This document shows, one piece after another, positions 35,805 to 44,301 of a stretch of 64,000 nt of DNA (the first letter of the stretch is position 1; each line of letters begins with the position of its first letter). A program made the translations under genes and the position numbers. The stretch is from Bryobacteraceae bacterium (GTDB lineage Bacteria; Acidobacteriota; Terriglobia; Bryobacterales; Bryobacteraceae), in the NCBI GenBank assembly GCA_041394945.1, contig JAWKHH010000005.1:310001-374000 (forward strand), given 5' to 3'. Below the pieces are notes generated by a model, which was not told where the DNA came from, searched no databases, and saw only the letters and a list, made by a program, of their open reading frames with translations.

Positions 35805-36950
35805 TCAGGCTGCTTCCCTGGCTGTATCTTCCACACTCCCGACCAAGGGTTCCAGCAAGTGCTTCGCGAGAAATCGGACCACCGGAACGACCACGCCGTC
35901 GCCGGCGAGGCAATAGGCGTCGTTGTAGTTCTCCGGCAACAAGTAGCCTTCCGGAAGGCCCATCAGACGAGCCGCTTCACGGGGCGAAAGCAACCTCGAC
36001 CGGACGCGATCGCCTTCTACGATCATGATCGTTTGTCTGCTCGATCCCCCGGCGGGCGTTCGCAGGCAGCCCGACATATCATCAAAGCGGACCTCGGCGC
36101 GCTGAACGCGCCTGCCCTTGTCGTCGACCCTCGTCCTTCGATAGATGCCGCCAACTACCCGCGTGCCCATGCGGATCGCCCGATCGAGTTTCCCGCGGTT
36201 GGCCGGGCTCATCATGCCGATCAGCTTCTGTGTCTCTGCGGTTGTGTGCCAGCGTACGCCGCCTGGCTCGGCCTCGATCATGTCGGAGAACCGCGTCGTG
36301 CGGGGCGGCGGCTCCGGCAATCTCCACCAAAGCCAGGACTCCTTCGTTGCGGGCGGCAAACTGTCACAGGTGGTCAGGAGGCTCCGCGGATACCAGCAGT
36401 TCCCTGGGACCGCATCCACCAGTTGCGCCGCGGTTGGGAGATCCCGGCGCGCGGCGACAACGAAAAGGCGGGGACGGGATTGTGGAACGAAGCGGGCGGC
36501 GTCGATCACCAAGGCGCCGAACAAATAACCGCCCCGGTGCAAAGCGCCGGCAATCGCGGCGAAATCGCTGCCGCCGTGAGAGGTAATGGCGCCGCATACA
36601 TTTTCGAGGACGATGAGCGAGGGGGCTCGCTTCTCTTCGGACAAGATCTCGACCAAACGCCAAAATCGCCAGAACGTTCCGGATCTCTTCCCGTTGAGTC
36701 CGGCGTAATCGCCGGCCAAGGAGAGGTCTTGACATGGGAAGGAAGCCCATGCCAGATCGGCCTGGCCGGGAAGGTCGGCCGAGGTCAACGCAGCGACATC
36801 GGCGATCTTGAGATGATCGGCGCCCCAATTCGCTTTGTAGCTCGCTCCCTTGGTCACGTCGATGTCGTTTGCGAACAGACAGTCCCAGTTCCGGCCGAGT
36901 CCGGCCCGGGCCATTCCGCCTCCAGCAAAAAATTCGTAGAACTTCGGCAT
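35805..36950 (-). CDS. DNA (cytosine-5-)-methyltransferase
   Basis: A 381-residue C5 methyltransferase starting at 36950 (MPKFYEFFAGGGMARAGLG). Motif I is FFAGGGMARAGL, motif IV the catalytic Cys in ASFPCQDLSLAG, motif VI LENV, motif VIII QSRPRLFVV and motif X GDGVVVPVVRFLAKHLL. The target-recognition region lies at about 215-320. With vsr but no restriction enzyme gene nearby, it looks like an orphan Dcm-type enzyme. Target sequence cannot be read from the protein. Divergent from tyrS by 159 bp. Confidence 0.92.
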   Translation of the reverse strand: MPKFYEFFAGGGMARAGLGRNWDCLFANDIDVTKGASYKANWGADHLKIADVAALTSADLPGQADLAWASFPCQDLSLAGDYAGLNGKRSGTFWRFWRLVEILSEEKRAPSLIVLENVCGAITSHGGSDFAAIAGALHRGGYLFGALVIDAARFVPQSRPRLFVVAARRDLPTAAQLVDAVPGNCWYPRSLLTTCDSLPPATKESWLWWRLPEPPPRTTRFSDMIEAEPGGVRWHTTAETQKLIGMMSPANRGKLDRAIRMGTRVVGGIYRRTRVDDKGRRVQRAEVRFDDMSGCLRTPAGGSSRQTIMIVEGDRVRSRLLSPREAARLMGLPEGYLLPENYNDAYCLAGDGVVVPVVRFLAKHLLEPLVGSVEDTAREAA

Positions 36951-37109
36951 TTGGATCAGTCTCGCCGGACAGGCGGCCATCCCGAACACGGTGTGACGGA
37001 CGACGCAACACAGCGGCTGCTGATGGCATTTGAGCATGGCGGCGACGCCGCGGGCAAGGTCGCCGCCATCGCGTACCCGCGACGATCGTAGACTGAAAGA
37101 ATCCCGACA

Positions 37110-38384
37110 ATGACCGACCTGATCGCCGAATTGCGCTGGCGCGGCTTTCTCGCGCAGACCACCTGTGAAGATATCGCCGCATTTCTCGCCGAGCGCCGGA
37201 CCATCTACGTCGGGTTCGATCCGACGGCGGCCAGTCTTCATCTGGGCTCTTTGATCCCTGTGATGGGCCTCGCCCACGCGCAACGCCACGGCCACCGCCC
37301 GATCGCGCTGGTGGGCGGCGGCACCGGTCTCATTGGCGACCCCAGCGGCAAGAGCACGGAGCGCGTGCTGCTGACGGCGGAGAAGGTGGATGAGAATTGC
37401 GCCGGCGTGCGCCGCCAGCTGTCGCGGTTCATCGATCTCTCCACACCGGAGCAAGGGCTGCTGATCAACAACGCCGAGTGGCTGGCGCCGCTGAAGCTGG
37501 TCGAGTTTCTGCGGGATATCGGCAAGCACTTCTCGGTGAACGAAATGATCAAGCGGGACTCGGTGCGCATGCGGCTCGAGGAGCGCGACCACGGCATCTC
37601 CTACACCGAGTTCAGCTACATGCTGCTGCAAGCCTATGATTTCCTGCATCTGCACCGCGTGCAAGGCTGCACAGTGCAGATGGGCGGCAGCGATCAATGG
37701 GGCAACATCCTTTCCGGCGCGGACCTCATTCGCCGCATTGAGGGCGGACGCGCGGAAGGCGTCACGTTTCCGCTGCTCACCACCTCGACGGGCAAGAAGT
37801 TTGGCAAGACGGAAGAGGGCGCTGTCTGGCTGGACGCGGATCTCACCAGCCCGTACCAGATGTATCAATACTGGATCCAGACCGCCGACGCGGACGCCAT
37901 CGCCTACCTGAAGCTATTCACGTTCCTGGACCAGGCCGCGGTGGAGGAACTGGCCAACGAACTGCGGGCGCATCCGGAATCGCGAGCAGCGCAGAAGGCG
38001 CTGGCGGCCGAGTGCACGGGCATCGTCCATGGGCGGGAATCGGTAGGCGCGGTGGAAGGCGCCACACGCATCCTGTTCGGCGCCGCGGATGTAGCGCCCG
38101 ACGCGGCGACGATCGATCTGTTGGCGCGCGAGGTACCGTCGTCGGGAGTGACGGCGGTGGAGTTGGAGACCGGCATCCCGATGGCCGATCTGCTCGTGCG
38201 AGCAAAGCTCGCGGAGAGCAAGGGCGCGGCGCGGAAGCTGATCGACCAGGGTGGCGTCTACGTGAACAACCAGCGGTGCGACCCCGGCCGGAAAGCGGTC
38301 ACGACGGCGGACATCGCCTGGCCGGAGGCGATTCTGCTGCGCGCGGGCAAGAAGTCGTACCATCTGCTGCGAGTAGCGCGATGA
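37110..38384 (+). CDS. tyrS: Tyrosyl-tRNA synthetase
   Basis: A 424-residue class I enzyme that charges tRNA-Tyr. HLGSL near residue 45 replaces HIGH, the tyrosine pocket has YMLLQAYDFLHL and GGSDQWGN, and KFGKT near 232 is the KMSKS equivalent. The S4 RNA-binding domain is at the C-terminus (SKGAARKLIDQGGVYVNNQR). The stop overlaps the next ATG (ATGA), so a hydrolase gene is coupled to tyrS. Confidence 0.95.
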   Translation: MTDLIAELRWRGFLAQTTCEDIAAFLAERRTIYVGFDPTAASLHLGSLIPVMGLAHAQRHGHRPIALVGGGTGLIGDPSGKSTERVLLTAEKVDENCAGVRRQLSRFIDLSTPEQGLLINNAEWLAPLKLVEFLRDIGKHFSVNEMIKRDSVRMRLEERDHGISYTEFSYMLLQAYDFLHLHRVQGCTVQMGGSDQWGNILSGADLIRRIEGGRAEGVTFPLLTTSTGKKFGKTEEGAVWLDADLTSPYQMYQYWIQTADADAIAYLKLFTFLDQAAVEELANELRAHPESRAAQKALAAECTGIVHGRESVGAVEGATRILFGAADVAPDAATIDLLAREVPSSGVTAVELETGIPMADLLVRAKLAESKGAARKLIDQGGVYVNNQRCDPGRKAVTTADIAWPEAILLRAGKKSYHLLRVAR

Positions 38385-40375
38385 AGGCCGCCGCCTTGCT
38401 GCTTTCCGTGGCGGCAATGCTACCGGCGGCGGAGACGTTCCCTGCCGGACACTGGGCGTCGAAACGCGGCAAGCAGTGGAGCGCGGCCGGTTTGCGCGAG
38501 GCGCGCGAGTACGCACAAGGTCTGAAGACGGCAGCGGTGATGATCGTCCAGGACGGCGGCATCGTGGACCAATGGGGCGACACCGCCGCGAAGTATCCGT
38601 GCCATTCGATGCGCAAGAGCCTGCTCAGCGCTCTCTACGGCGCTTTGGCGGCGGAGGGCAAGATCCACCTCGACGCGACGCTCGAGTCGCTCGGCATCGA
38701 TGACAACGCGCCCCGGCTCACCGCGATCGAGAAGCATGCGACCGTGCGCGACCTGCTCGAGGCGCGCTCGGGCATTTATCATCCGGCGCTTTACGAGACG
38801 GCGTCGATGAAGATGATCAAACCCCCGCGCGGATCCATGGCGCCGGGTTCGCACTGGGTGTACAACAACTGGGACTTCAACGCGCTGGGCACGATCTTCG
38901 AGAAGGCCGCCGGCCGCCGTATCTACGAGGAGTTCGGACGGCGCATCGCCGGACCGATTGGGATGGAAGACTTCACGGTTGCCGACGGCGAGCGCGTCAC
39001 CGGCGACGCTTCGGAGCACGCGGCCTACCCGGTGAAGATGTCGGCGCGGGATCTGGCCCGCTTCGGTCTGCTGTTCTTGCGCGAGGGGAACTGGCGCGGG
39101 AGCCAGGTGTTGCCGGCCGAGTGGGTGCGGGAGTCGACGAGATCGTACTCCGACGCCCGCGGCTACGGCGGCTCGGGTTACGGCTACATGTGGTGGGTGG
39201 ACGGAGGATGGTACAGCGCGCGCGGGGCCGGCGGGCACATGGTGGCCGTGGTTCCGGCGCTGGATCTCGTTGTGGTGCATCGCGTGAACACGGCCGAGGC
39301 GGGCAACTCGGTTCGTGAGAGCGCGGTCCGCACGCTGATGCACAAGATCGTGGCCGCGGCGGGGCGTCCGGATGTGATTCCCGCGTACGAGCCGCGGCTG
39401 GCTCCGCCGTGCCTGACGCCGAAGGCCGATTGCACGGAGCGGCTCTACATCGGGGAGCGCTATGTTTCGATCTATCGCAACTACCCGGTCCAGACCGGCG
39501 CGCATCCGGGCATCCAGCGCGCGTTGGTGATGGTCCACGGCGCGGGGCGCAACGCGAATGACTACTACGGCACGGCGATGGCGGCGGCGGTGGCGGCGGG
39601 CAAGTTGGAACGGACGATTCTGGTGGCGCCGCACTTTAAGGCCAACGACGGCAAGGGCTGCAAGGACCCCGGCGAGCCCGAAGAGGCGCTGTTCCCGTGC
39701 GGCGGATGGCGCGAGGGCGAGGCAGCGCTCAACCGCGACGCAGGCCGCGCGGTCCACTCCTACGATTTCGTGGACCGGGCGCTGGAGCTGTTCAACGACA
39801 AAGACCGGTTCCCGGACCTTCGCGAGGTGGTGGTGGCGGGCCATTCGGCGGGCGGCCAGTTCGTGCAGCGGTATGCCGGAATCAACCGGGCGGAGTCGGC
39901 GATGCGCGTCCCGGTGCGCTACGTGGTCGCCAACCCATCCACTTATATGTACCTGAGCGACATCCGGCCGCGCTCGACGACCACTTGTTCGCCACAGGGC
40001 GGCTGCACCGTTCCGTTCGCGCCCTACTGGGACTCGGAGAATTGCACCACTTACAATCAGTTCAAATACGGGCTCGAGAAGCTGACGGGGTATGCGGCCG
40101 GAGTGGGCGCGGAGGCGATCCGCGGGCAGTACGCGAAGCGGGCGATCACCTACATGGTGGGCGAACTGGACCGGCAGCGGGACCCCAGTCTCGACAAGAC
40201 GTGCCCGGCGATGGCGCAGGGGCCGAATCGATACGAGCGGGGGGTCAACTTCTGGAACTACGCGAAGGAGCAACTCCAGGCGGCGCATCCGCTGGCGGTG
40301 GCTCCGGGGTGCGGGCACTCGGCGACGTGCATGTACGCGGGCGCGACTGGACTGAAGGTTCTGTTTCCAGAGTAG
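38381..40375 (+). CDS. Serine hydrolase (class C beta-lactamase-like) fused to alpha/beta hydrolase
   Basis: A 664-residue exported fusion. After a signal peptide (KAAALLLSVAAMLPAAE), residues about 25-350 are a class C beta-lactamase/DD-peptidase-like domain with SxxK in HSMRKSLLS near 77 and the YxN motif in WVYNNWDFN near 164. Residues about 365-660 form an alpha/beta hydrolase with ALVMVHGAGRNANDYYG, the nucleophile elbow VAGHSAGGQF and a late His in GCGHSATC, with several Cys in the lid. The two activities could act on one ester or peptide substrate. Start overlaps the tyrS stop. Confidence 0.85.
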   Translation: MKAAALLLSVAAMLPAAETFPAGHWASKRGKQWSAAGLREAREYAQGLKTAAVMIVQDGGIVDQWGDTAAKYPCHSMRKSLLSALYGALAAEGKIHLDATLESLGIDDNAPRLTAIEKHATVRDLLEARSGIYHPALYETASMKMIKPPRGSMAPGSHWVYNNWDFNALGTIFEKAAGRRIYEEFGRRIAGPIGMEDFTVADGERVTGDASEHAAYPVKMSARDLARFGLLFLREGNWRGSQVLPAEWVRESTRSYSDARGYGGSGYGYMWWVDGGWYSARGAGGHMVAVVPALDLVVVHRVNTAEAGNSVRESAVRTLMHKIVAAAGRPDVIPAYEPRLAPPCLTPKADCTERLYIGERYVSIYRNYPVQTGAHPGIQRALVMVHGAGRNANDYYGTAMAAAVAAGKLERTILVAPHFKANDGKGCKDPGEPEEALFPCGGWREGEAALNRDAGRAVHSYDFVDRALELFNDKDRFPDLREVVVAGHSAGGQFVQRYAGINRAESAMRVPVRYVVANPSTYMYLSDIRPRSTTTCSPQGGCTVPFAPYWDSENCTTYNQFKYGLEKLTGYAAGVGAEAIRGQYAKRAITYMVGELDRQRDPSLDKTCPAMAQGPNRYERGVNFWNYAKEQLQAAHPLAVAPGCGHSATCMYAGATGLKVLFPE

Positions 40376-40389
40376 AATCGCCGCGGGAG

Positions 40390-40479
40390 TGGCGGAGGAA
40401 GAGGGATTCGAACCCCCGGTACCCTTCCGGGCACAACGGTTTTCAAGACCGCCGCCTTAAACCACTCGGCCATTCCTCC
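40390..40479 (-). tRNA. tRNA-Ser(UGA)
   Basis: A 90-nt class II tRNA with encoded CCA (minus strand, 40392-40390). The acceptor GGAGGAA pairs with TTCCTCC, the anticodon loop CTTGAAA carries TGA, the long variable arm (CCCGGAAGGGTACCGGG region) is typical of tRNA-Ser and the T loop is GTTCGAATC. All stems are canonical. Confidence 0.95.
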
Positions 40480-40578
40480 GCGGTCATTCCCATCGTAGCA
40501 GCGGTGGCCGCAAATGGGGATCTCTGGTCCGATCCCGATTTTTGGTTTATAGTTGACAGTGAGGGCGAGCTCCCACCC

Positions 40579-40815
40579 ATGAAGAAAAAGAAGCCCACCG
40601 CCAATCTGCCCGCCGACGCTCCGATCGTCGCGCCTGAGATTCTCGAGCAGGCTAAGATCGCCGCCGACACGGACAAGCTTGCCATGCGCGCCAAGTGCGT
40701 GGTTTGCGGCGGGGAGACGTCCGCCAACTCGTCCGAGCAGCTCTGCTGGGTCTGCCGCCGCCTCAAGATCAGCGCCTGGCGCGACTCCGATCTCCAGATG
40801 GGCGCGCAGGAATAG
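40579..40815 (+). CDS. Small Zn-ribbon protein
   Basis: A 78-residue protein starting MKKKKPTANLPADAP. The C-terminal half has CVVCGGETSANSSEQLCWVC, two CxxC knuckles that should bind one zinc. A TATAGT at 40548-40553 is a possible -10, and GAGGGCGAG precedes the start. It ends 7 bp before the convergent cyclodeaminase gene. Function unknown; small ribbons of this type are often nucleic-acid or protein binders. Confidence 0.75.
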   Translation: MKKKKPTANLPADAPIVAPEILEQAKIAADTDKLAMRAKCVVCGGETSANSSEQLCWVCRRLKISAWRDSDLQMGAQE

Positions 40816-40822
40816 CGTTTTC

Positions 40823-41731
40823 CTACTTTCGCTCCGCCAACACCCGCTCGTAGATGTGAGCCGCCACGGCGACATCCTGCACGCCGAGTCCATTCGACTT
40901 GAAGACGGTGATCTCACCGGGTGAGGTGCGCCCTGGAAGGCGTCCAGCGGCGATTTCCTGCAGCTCCACCACGCGGGGCGAATCCAGATCCACACCCCCC
41001 AACAGCAGGTCGCCAGATTCGATCCGGGCCTGATCGCGGGAATCCACCGCGATCCGCGCCGCGGCGGCCAGCAAATCGGCCGGCAACTCGCGCCGGGTCG
41101 GGTTGTTCGATCCGGCGGCGTTGACGTGGCATCCCGGCGCGATCCAAGCCGCGTCCACCACGGGGTCCTTGGAAAAAGTGATCGTCACTACGATATCGGC
41201 CCCTCGGACCGCCTCTTCGGCCGTCTCCGGCGCAACCGCGCCGAACCGATCCGCGAAGGCCCGCCGCCGCCCGGCGTTCCGGCTCCAGACCCGTGCTTCA
41301 CGGATCGGGCGGACGGCGCGAATCGCGGCCAGCTGGGTCTCGGCCTGAAAGCCGGCTCCGATCACGGCGAGCACGGTGGCGTCTTCCCGCGCCATGAGCC
41401 GCGTGGCCACGCCCGACGCCGCACCGGTGCGGATCTGGCCGAGGTGGTTGGCGTCGAATAACGCCAAGGGCCGCGCCGTGGCGGCATCATACAAAAGCAC
41501 GTGGAAGTGCGCGCCATGCTTGGGGTGCGTGGAGTAAATCTTCGTGCCGAAATAGCCGCCCCAAGCCCCTGCCAGTTGGTGGAGAACGCTTCCCGTGGGC
41601 AGCATGAGGCGGCGGCGCGGCTGATTGACGGCTTCGCCGGTGGCTAACCTCACGAAGGTATCCTCCACGAGACGAACGGCGTCGGCCATTGGGAGGTGGC
41701 GCAGGACGTCTTCCTCGGTGAGTACGAGCAT
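40823..41731 (-). CDS. Ornithine cyclodeaminase/mu-crystallin family protein
   Basis: A 302-residue NAD(P)-dependent enzyme from ATG 41731 (MLVLTEEDVLRHLPMADAVR). Family marks: NQPRRRLMLPTGS, the substrate region GTKIYSTHPKH, DANHLGQIRTGAASGVAT and the Rossmann loop VIGAGFQAETQL, then GSNNPTRRELP. Members make proline from ornithine or reduce cyclic imines; the true substrate is open. It stands alone, divergent from the PEP-CTERM gene. Confidence 0.9.
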   Translation of the reverse strand: MLVLTEEDVLRHLPMADAVRLVEDTFVRLATGEAVNQPRRRLMLPTGSVLHQLAGAWGGYFGTKIYSTHPKHGAHFHVLLYDAATARPLALFDANHLGQIRTGAASGVATRLMAREDATVLAVIGAGFQAETQLAAIRAVRPIREARVWSRNAGRRRAFADRFGAVAPETAEEAVRGADIVVTITFSKDPVVDAAWIAPGCHVNAAGSNNPTRRELPADLLAAAARIAVDSRDQARIESGDLLLGGVDLDSPRVVELQEIAAGRLPGRTSPGEITVFKSNGLGVQDVAVAAHIYERVLAERK

Positions 41732-42049
41732 GCTCAGATTGTAGAGCTTTCCGCTTACGAGTGGTATTGCCATAGGCAGAGTACTAGATACCCCATCCAA
41801 GCGAAGTACGTTGTTTTTCAACGCCCTAGTGGATCGCAGCCCGCGCGGGTACCATCGCTTGCGGTGAATCCGGATAGGAGTCCCTGAAACCGTAATCCCA
41901 ACAAAAAAAGGAACTTCGGCCCAGTGGTTCGACCCGGTCGGTCTATGGGTGGGACGCAGCCTCAGTGGTTATTCTGCACTTGGCACTGAACAACACCCGA
42001 GGGAAATCTCAGGTAATGGCCGGTGCGACATCAAAGAGGAGTTCATCCA
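41732..42049. other. Intergenic leader region of the first PEP-CTERM gene
   Basis: The 318 bp between two divergent genes hold the promoter and leader of the PEP-CTERM gene. GAGGAG before the GTG at 42050 is its ribosome-binding site. The phrase GTGGGACGCAGCCTC near 41949 recalls a c-di-GMP riboswitch core but lacks the conserved AAA. A-rich AACAAAAAAAGGAAC occurs near 41900; a similar A-tract precedes the second PEP-CTERM gene. Confidence 0.4.
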
Positions 42050-42685
42050 GTGAAACGGATCATTTCGGTTGCTTTGTTTGCCGCGACGGCTCTCACCGCG
42101 GGAAGCTTTACTATTGACGACTACTCGGTCGGCCAGGGGCCGATCATCACCAGCACTGTACCCACCACGATCACCGACGGTCCTCTGGCGATCGGTGGCG
42201 GCATCAGCCGCCTGATCACTCTCGAGACGCTCGCCGCGCTGCAGCCGCCGGCGTTCCAGGTGGAAGCCGGTTTCGGCGTCTTCGACGTCAACAATGGAAC
42301 GGGCGATGACAGCCAGGTGACGGTCGACTACACAATTCCCGCGCTGCCGATTCCGCCGGGTGCGAGCAACGTGGAATTTTTCCTCACAATCGTCCAGTCG
42401 GACGCGAACCCCACCAGCGTCGATCTGAGCGGCGTCGCCTCCGGCAGCTTTTCGATCGCGCCGAACACGCTGAACCAGACCGTGTTCTTCTCCGTCCCGG
42501 GAGTCGCTTTCGGTCCCGGCACCCTGACGCTCACTTTCAACGGGGCCCCCGGTTGGGATCTTTCGGTGGATTCGTTCGGCGTGCAGTGGAAGGATCGCAG
42601 CCCGGTTCCCGAGCCGAGCACCATTGGCCTGATCGGCGCCGGTCTGATCGGCCTCGGAATTCTGCGCCGGAAGCAAATCGCCTAA
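42050..42685 (+). CDS. PEP-CTERM sorting-domain protein, paralog 1
   Basis: A 211-residue secreted protein from GTG 42050 with GAGGAG upstream. Signal peptide KRIISVALFAATALTAG, a beta-rich body (GPIITSTVPTTITDGPLAIG, NGTGDDSQVTVDY, GAPGWDLSVDSFGVQW), and the C-terminal PEP-CTERM tail VPEPSTIGLIGAGLIGLG then RRK. Such proteins are processed by exosortase and anchored or released at the outer surface. No exosortase gene is in the window. A strong terminator follows. Confidence 0.9.
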   Translation: MKRIISVALFAATALTAGSFTIDDYSVGQGPIITSTVPTTITDGPLAIGGGISRLITLETLAALQPPAFQVEAGFGVFDVNNGTGDDSQVTVDYTIPALPIPPGASNVEFFLTIVQSDANPTSVDLSGVASGSFSIAPNTLNQTVFFSVPGVAFGPGTLTLTFNGAPGWDLSVDSFGVQWKDRSPVPEPSTIGLIGAGLIGLGILRRKQIA

Positions 42686-42734
42686 TCGCACGGCAAAAGC
42701 GGCCTCGGCAACAAGAGCACACTATTTCGCATGC

Positions 42735-42774
42735 GGGCAGGGTCCACCCACAACATGGTGGGCCCTGCCCTTTT
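42735..42774 (+). terminator. Rho-independent terminator of PEP-CTERM gene 1
   Basis: Arms GGGCAGGGTCCACC (42735-42748) and GGTGGGCCCTGCCC (42757-42770) form a GC-rich stem with near-perfect pairing, followed by TTTT. It lies 49 bp after the stop. Confidence 0.85.
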
Positions 42775-42858
42775 CGCTGTTGCGAACCGCCACTTCCTAC
42801 AAGTACCAGATAGTACTCCCGTCGCTGGATACCGGAAAAATTGTCTTGAATCAACGCA

Positions 42859-42871
42859 GTACACGGTGTAC
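42859..42871. promoter_or_regulatory. Palindrome upstream of PEP-CTERM gene 2
   Basis: GTACAC-G-GTGTAC is a perfect 6-bp-arm palindrome 81 bp before the second PEP-CTERM start. It could be an operator. I do not find the same sequence upstream of gene 1. Confidence 0.4.
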
Positions 42872-42952
42872 CCTACTTTGGGGTGATTATGTCTCCCAAA
42901 AAAGGGACTAGGCACCGAGCAGGACGATGAAGATGAGGAGTAGTTAAACATA

Positions 42953-43591
42953 ATGATGAAGAAAGTGACGGTATTGCTGGGCATGTCTGCGCTGTGCTTT
43001 GCAGGCAGTTTCCAGATCGATGACTTCTCGACTGACCAGGGACCGATTTCCACCGCCGTGGTCCCGGATACGGTCACCGATGGTCCTACCGGCATCGGGG
43101 GAACAATCACACGTGAGCTCGTGCTGAATACTCTTGCAGCGCTTCTGCCGCCGGAGTTCACGGTCCAGGTCAGCTTCGGCACCCTGGACATCACGAATGG
43201 AAGCGGCGACGACAGTCAGGTGCGGGTGATCTATGAAATCCCGGCGATCATGATTCCCGCGGGCGCCACCAATGTGGGCCTGTTCCTGGAGATCGTCCAA
43301 TCGGACGGGAATCCGACGGATGTGATGGTGAGTGGGACCGCCGGGGCGTCCGGATCGTTCTTCATTCCCGGCAACACCATGAACCAGATTGTCCATTTCA
43401 ACATCCCGGCGGCGTCGTTCGGGCCCGGTTCGATCATCCTCGAGTTCGATGGCGCACCCGGATGGGACCTGACCGTTGATTCGCTCGGCGTGAACTGGGA
43501 CGACCCGAGCCGCGTTCCCGAGCCGGGCACCACGGCGCTCCTCGGCCTTGGCCTCGCGGCAGTGGCGTTTGTGCGGCGATCGCGGGCGTAG
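42953..43591 (+). CDS. PEP-CTERM sorting-domain protein, paralog 2
   Basis: A 212-residue paralog of the gene at 42050. Shared blocks include DQGPI, TDGP, TLAALLPPEF, NGSGDDSQVRVIYEIPA, IVQSDGNPT and GAPGWDLTVDSLGVNW. The signal peptide is KKVTVLLGMSALCFAG and the tail is VPEPGTTALLGLGLAAVAF then RRSR. GGAG lies about 12 nt upstream of the start. The two genes arose by tandem duplication and keep separate terminators. Surface role is inferred from the sorting tail only. Confidence 0.9.
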   Translation: MMKKVTVLLGMSALCFAGSFQIDDFSTDQGPISTAVVPDTVTDGPTGIGGTITRELVLNTLAALLPPEFTVQVSFGTLDITNGSGDDSQVRVIYEIPAIMIPAGATNVGLFLEIVQSDGNPTDVMVSGTAGASGSFFIPGNTMNQIVHFNIPAASFGPGSIILEFDGAPGWDLTVDSLGVNWDDPSRVPEPGTTALLGLGLAAVAFVRRSRA

Positions 43592-43617
43592 GCCGGTTTC
43601 GCGAGTATTCGTCAACC

Positions 43618-43654
43618 AAAGGGACCCCGCTTTCGCCGCGGGGTCCCTTTCTTA
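43618..43654 (+). terminator. Rho-independent terminator of PEP-CTERM gene 2
   Basis: Arms AAAGGGACCCCGC (43618-43630) and GCGGGGTCCCTTT (43638-43650) are perfectly complementary around a 7-nt loop, followed by CTT. It lies 26 bp after the stop. Confidence 0.88.
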
Positions 43655-43686
43655 TCTCCAGCCGATTTGTGTTTCAAAGTACTTGA

Positions 43687-43692
43687 TATAAT
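43687..43692 (+). promoter_or_regulatory. -10 element of the 43699 gene
   Basis: A consensus TATAAT ends 6 nt before the ATG at 43699, a spacing that leaves no room for a leader. No ribosome-binding site is present. Confidence 0.65.
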
Positions 43693-43698
43693 CGAGCC

Positions 43699-44301
43699 AT
43701 GTCGGCGATACCGCGCCAGAACGATCCGATCGCAATCCACGAGCGCGCTCTCGACAACATCCGGTACATCCGCGCGGCGATGGAGAGGGCGGAACCTTTT
43801 ACCGCGGTTCCCGGCTGGGGCGGCGTTTCGATGGGCTGCGTCGCGCTCGTCGCGGGGGTCGTGGCATCGCGACAGCCGACGCACCGCCTCTGGCTTCTGT
43901 GCTGGTTTACGGCGGCGGTTGCGGCGATCGCCATCGGCGCGTATCTCATGAACCGGAAGGCGCGGCAGAAAGGCGTCCCATTGTTCGGCGCCGCTGGACG
44001 CCGCTTCGCGCTGAGCTTTCTGCCGGCGATCGCGGCGGGCTGGGTGCTGACGCTGGCGCTGGCGCGCGACGGGAGGTGGACGCTGCTACCCGGCATGTGG
44101 TTGTTACTCTACGGCGCGGCAATCATCTCGGCGGGAACTTACTCGATTCCGATCGTGCCGGCCATGGGCGGATGTTTCTTTGCGCTCGGGCTGGCGGCGC
44201 TGCTGATTCCGCCGGGCTGGCAGGACGCGATTCTGCTCGCCGGCTTCGGCGGTTTTCACATTGTCTTTGGGGTGGTGATCGCAAGGAGGTACGGTGGCTA
44301 A
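43699..44301 (+). CDS. Hypothetical five-helix membrane protein
   Basis: A 200-residue protein. After a cytoplasmic, charged N-terminus (NDPIAIHERALDNIRYIRAA) there are about five or six membrane segments (VSMGCVALVAGVVAS, LLCWFTAAVAAIAIGAYLM, ALSFLPAIAAGWVLTLAL, GMWLLLYGAAIISAGTY, GGCFFALGLAALLI, FGGFHIVFGVVIA). It overlaps the next gene by 8 nt, a transcriptional regulator. Such membrane/wHTH pairs are common in Acidobacteriota; function unknown. Confidence 0.8.
   Translation: MSAIPRQNDPIAIHERALDNIRYIRAAMERAEPFTAVPGWGGVSMGCVALVAGVVASRQPTHRLWLLCWFTAAVAAIAIGAYLMNRKARQKGVPLFGAAGRRFALSFLPAIAAGWVLTLALARDGRWTLLPGMWLLLYGAAIISAGTYSIPIVPAMGGCFFALGLAALLIPPGWQDAILLAGFGGFHIVFGVVIARRYGG

Noticed and set aside
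35754..37091. A 445-residue plus-strand frame opposite the methyltransferase
   Set aside because: It is antisense to a gene with clear C5-methyltransferase motifs and shows no domain.
41940..41965. c-di-GMP (GEMM) riboswitch core before the first PEP-CTERM gene
   Set aside because: GTGGGACGCAGCCTC lacks the conserved AAA, and I cannot pair the two required helices or find the second conserved half.
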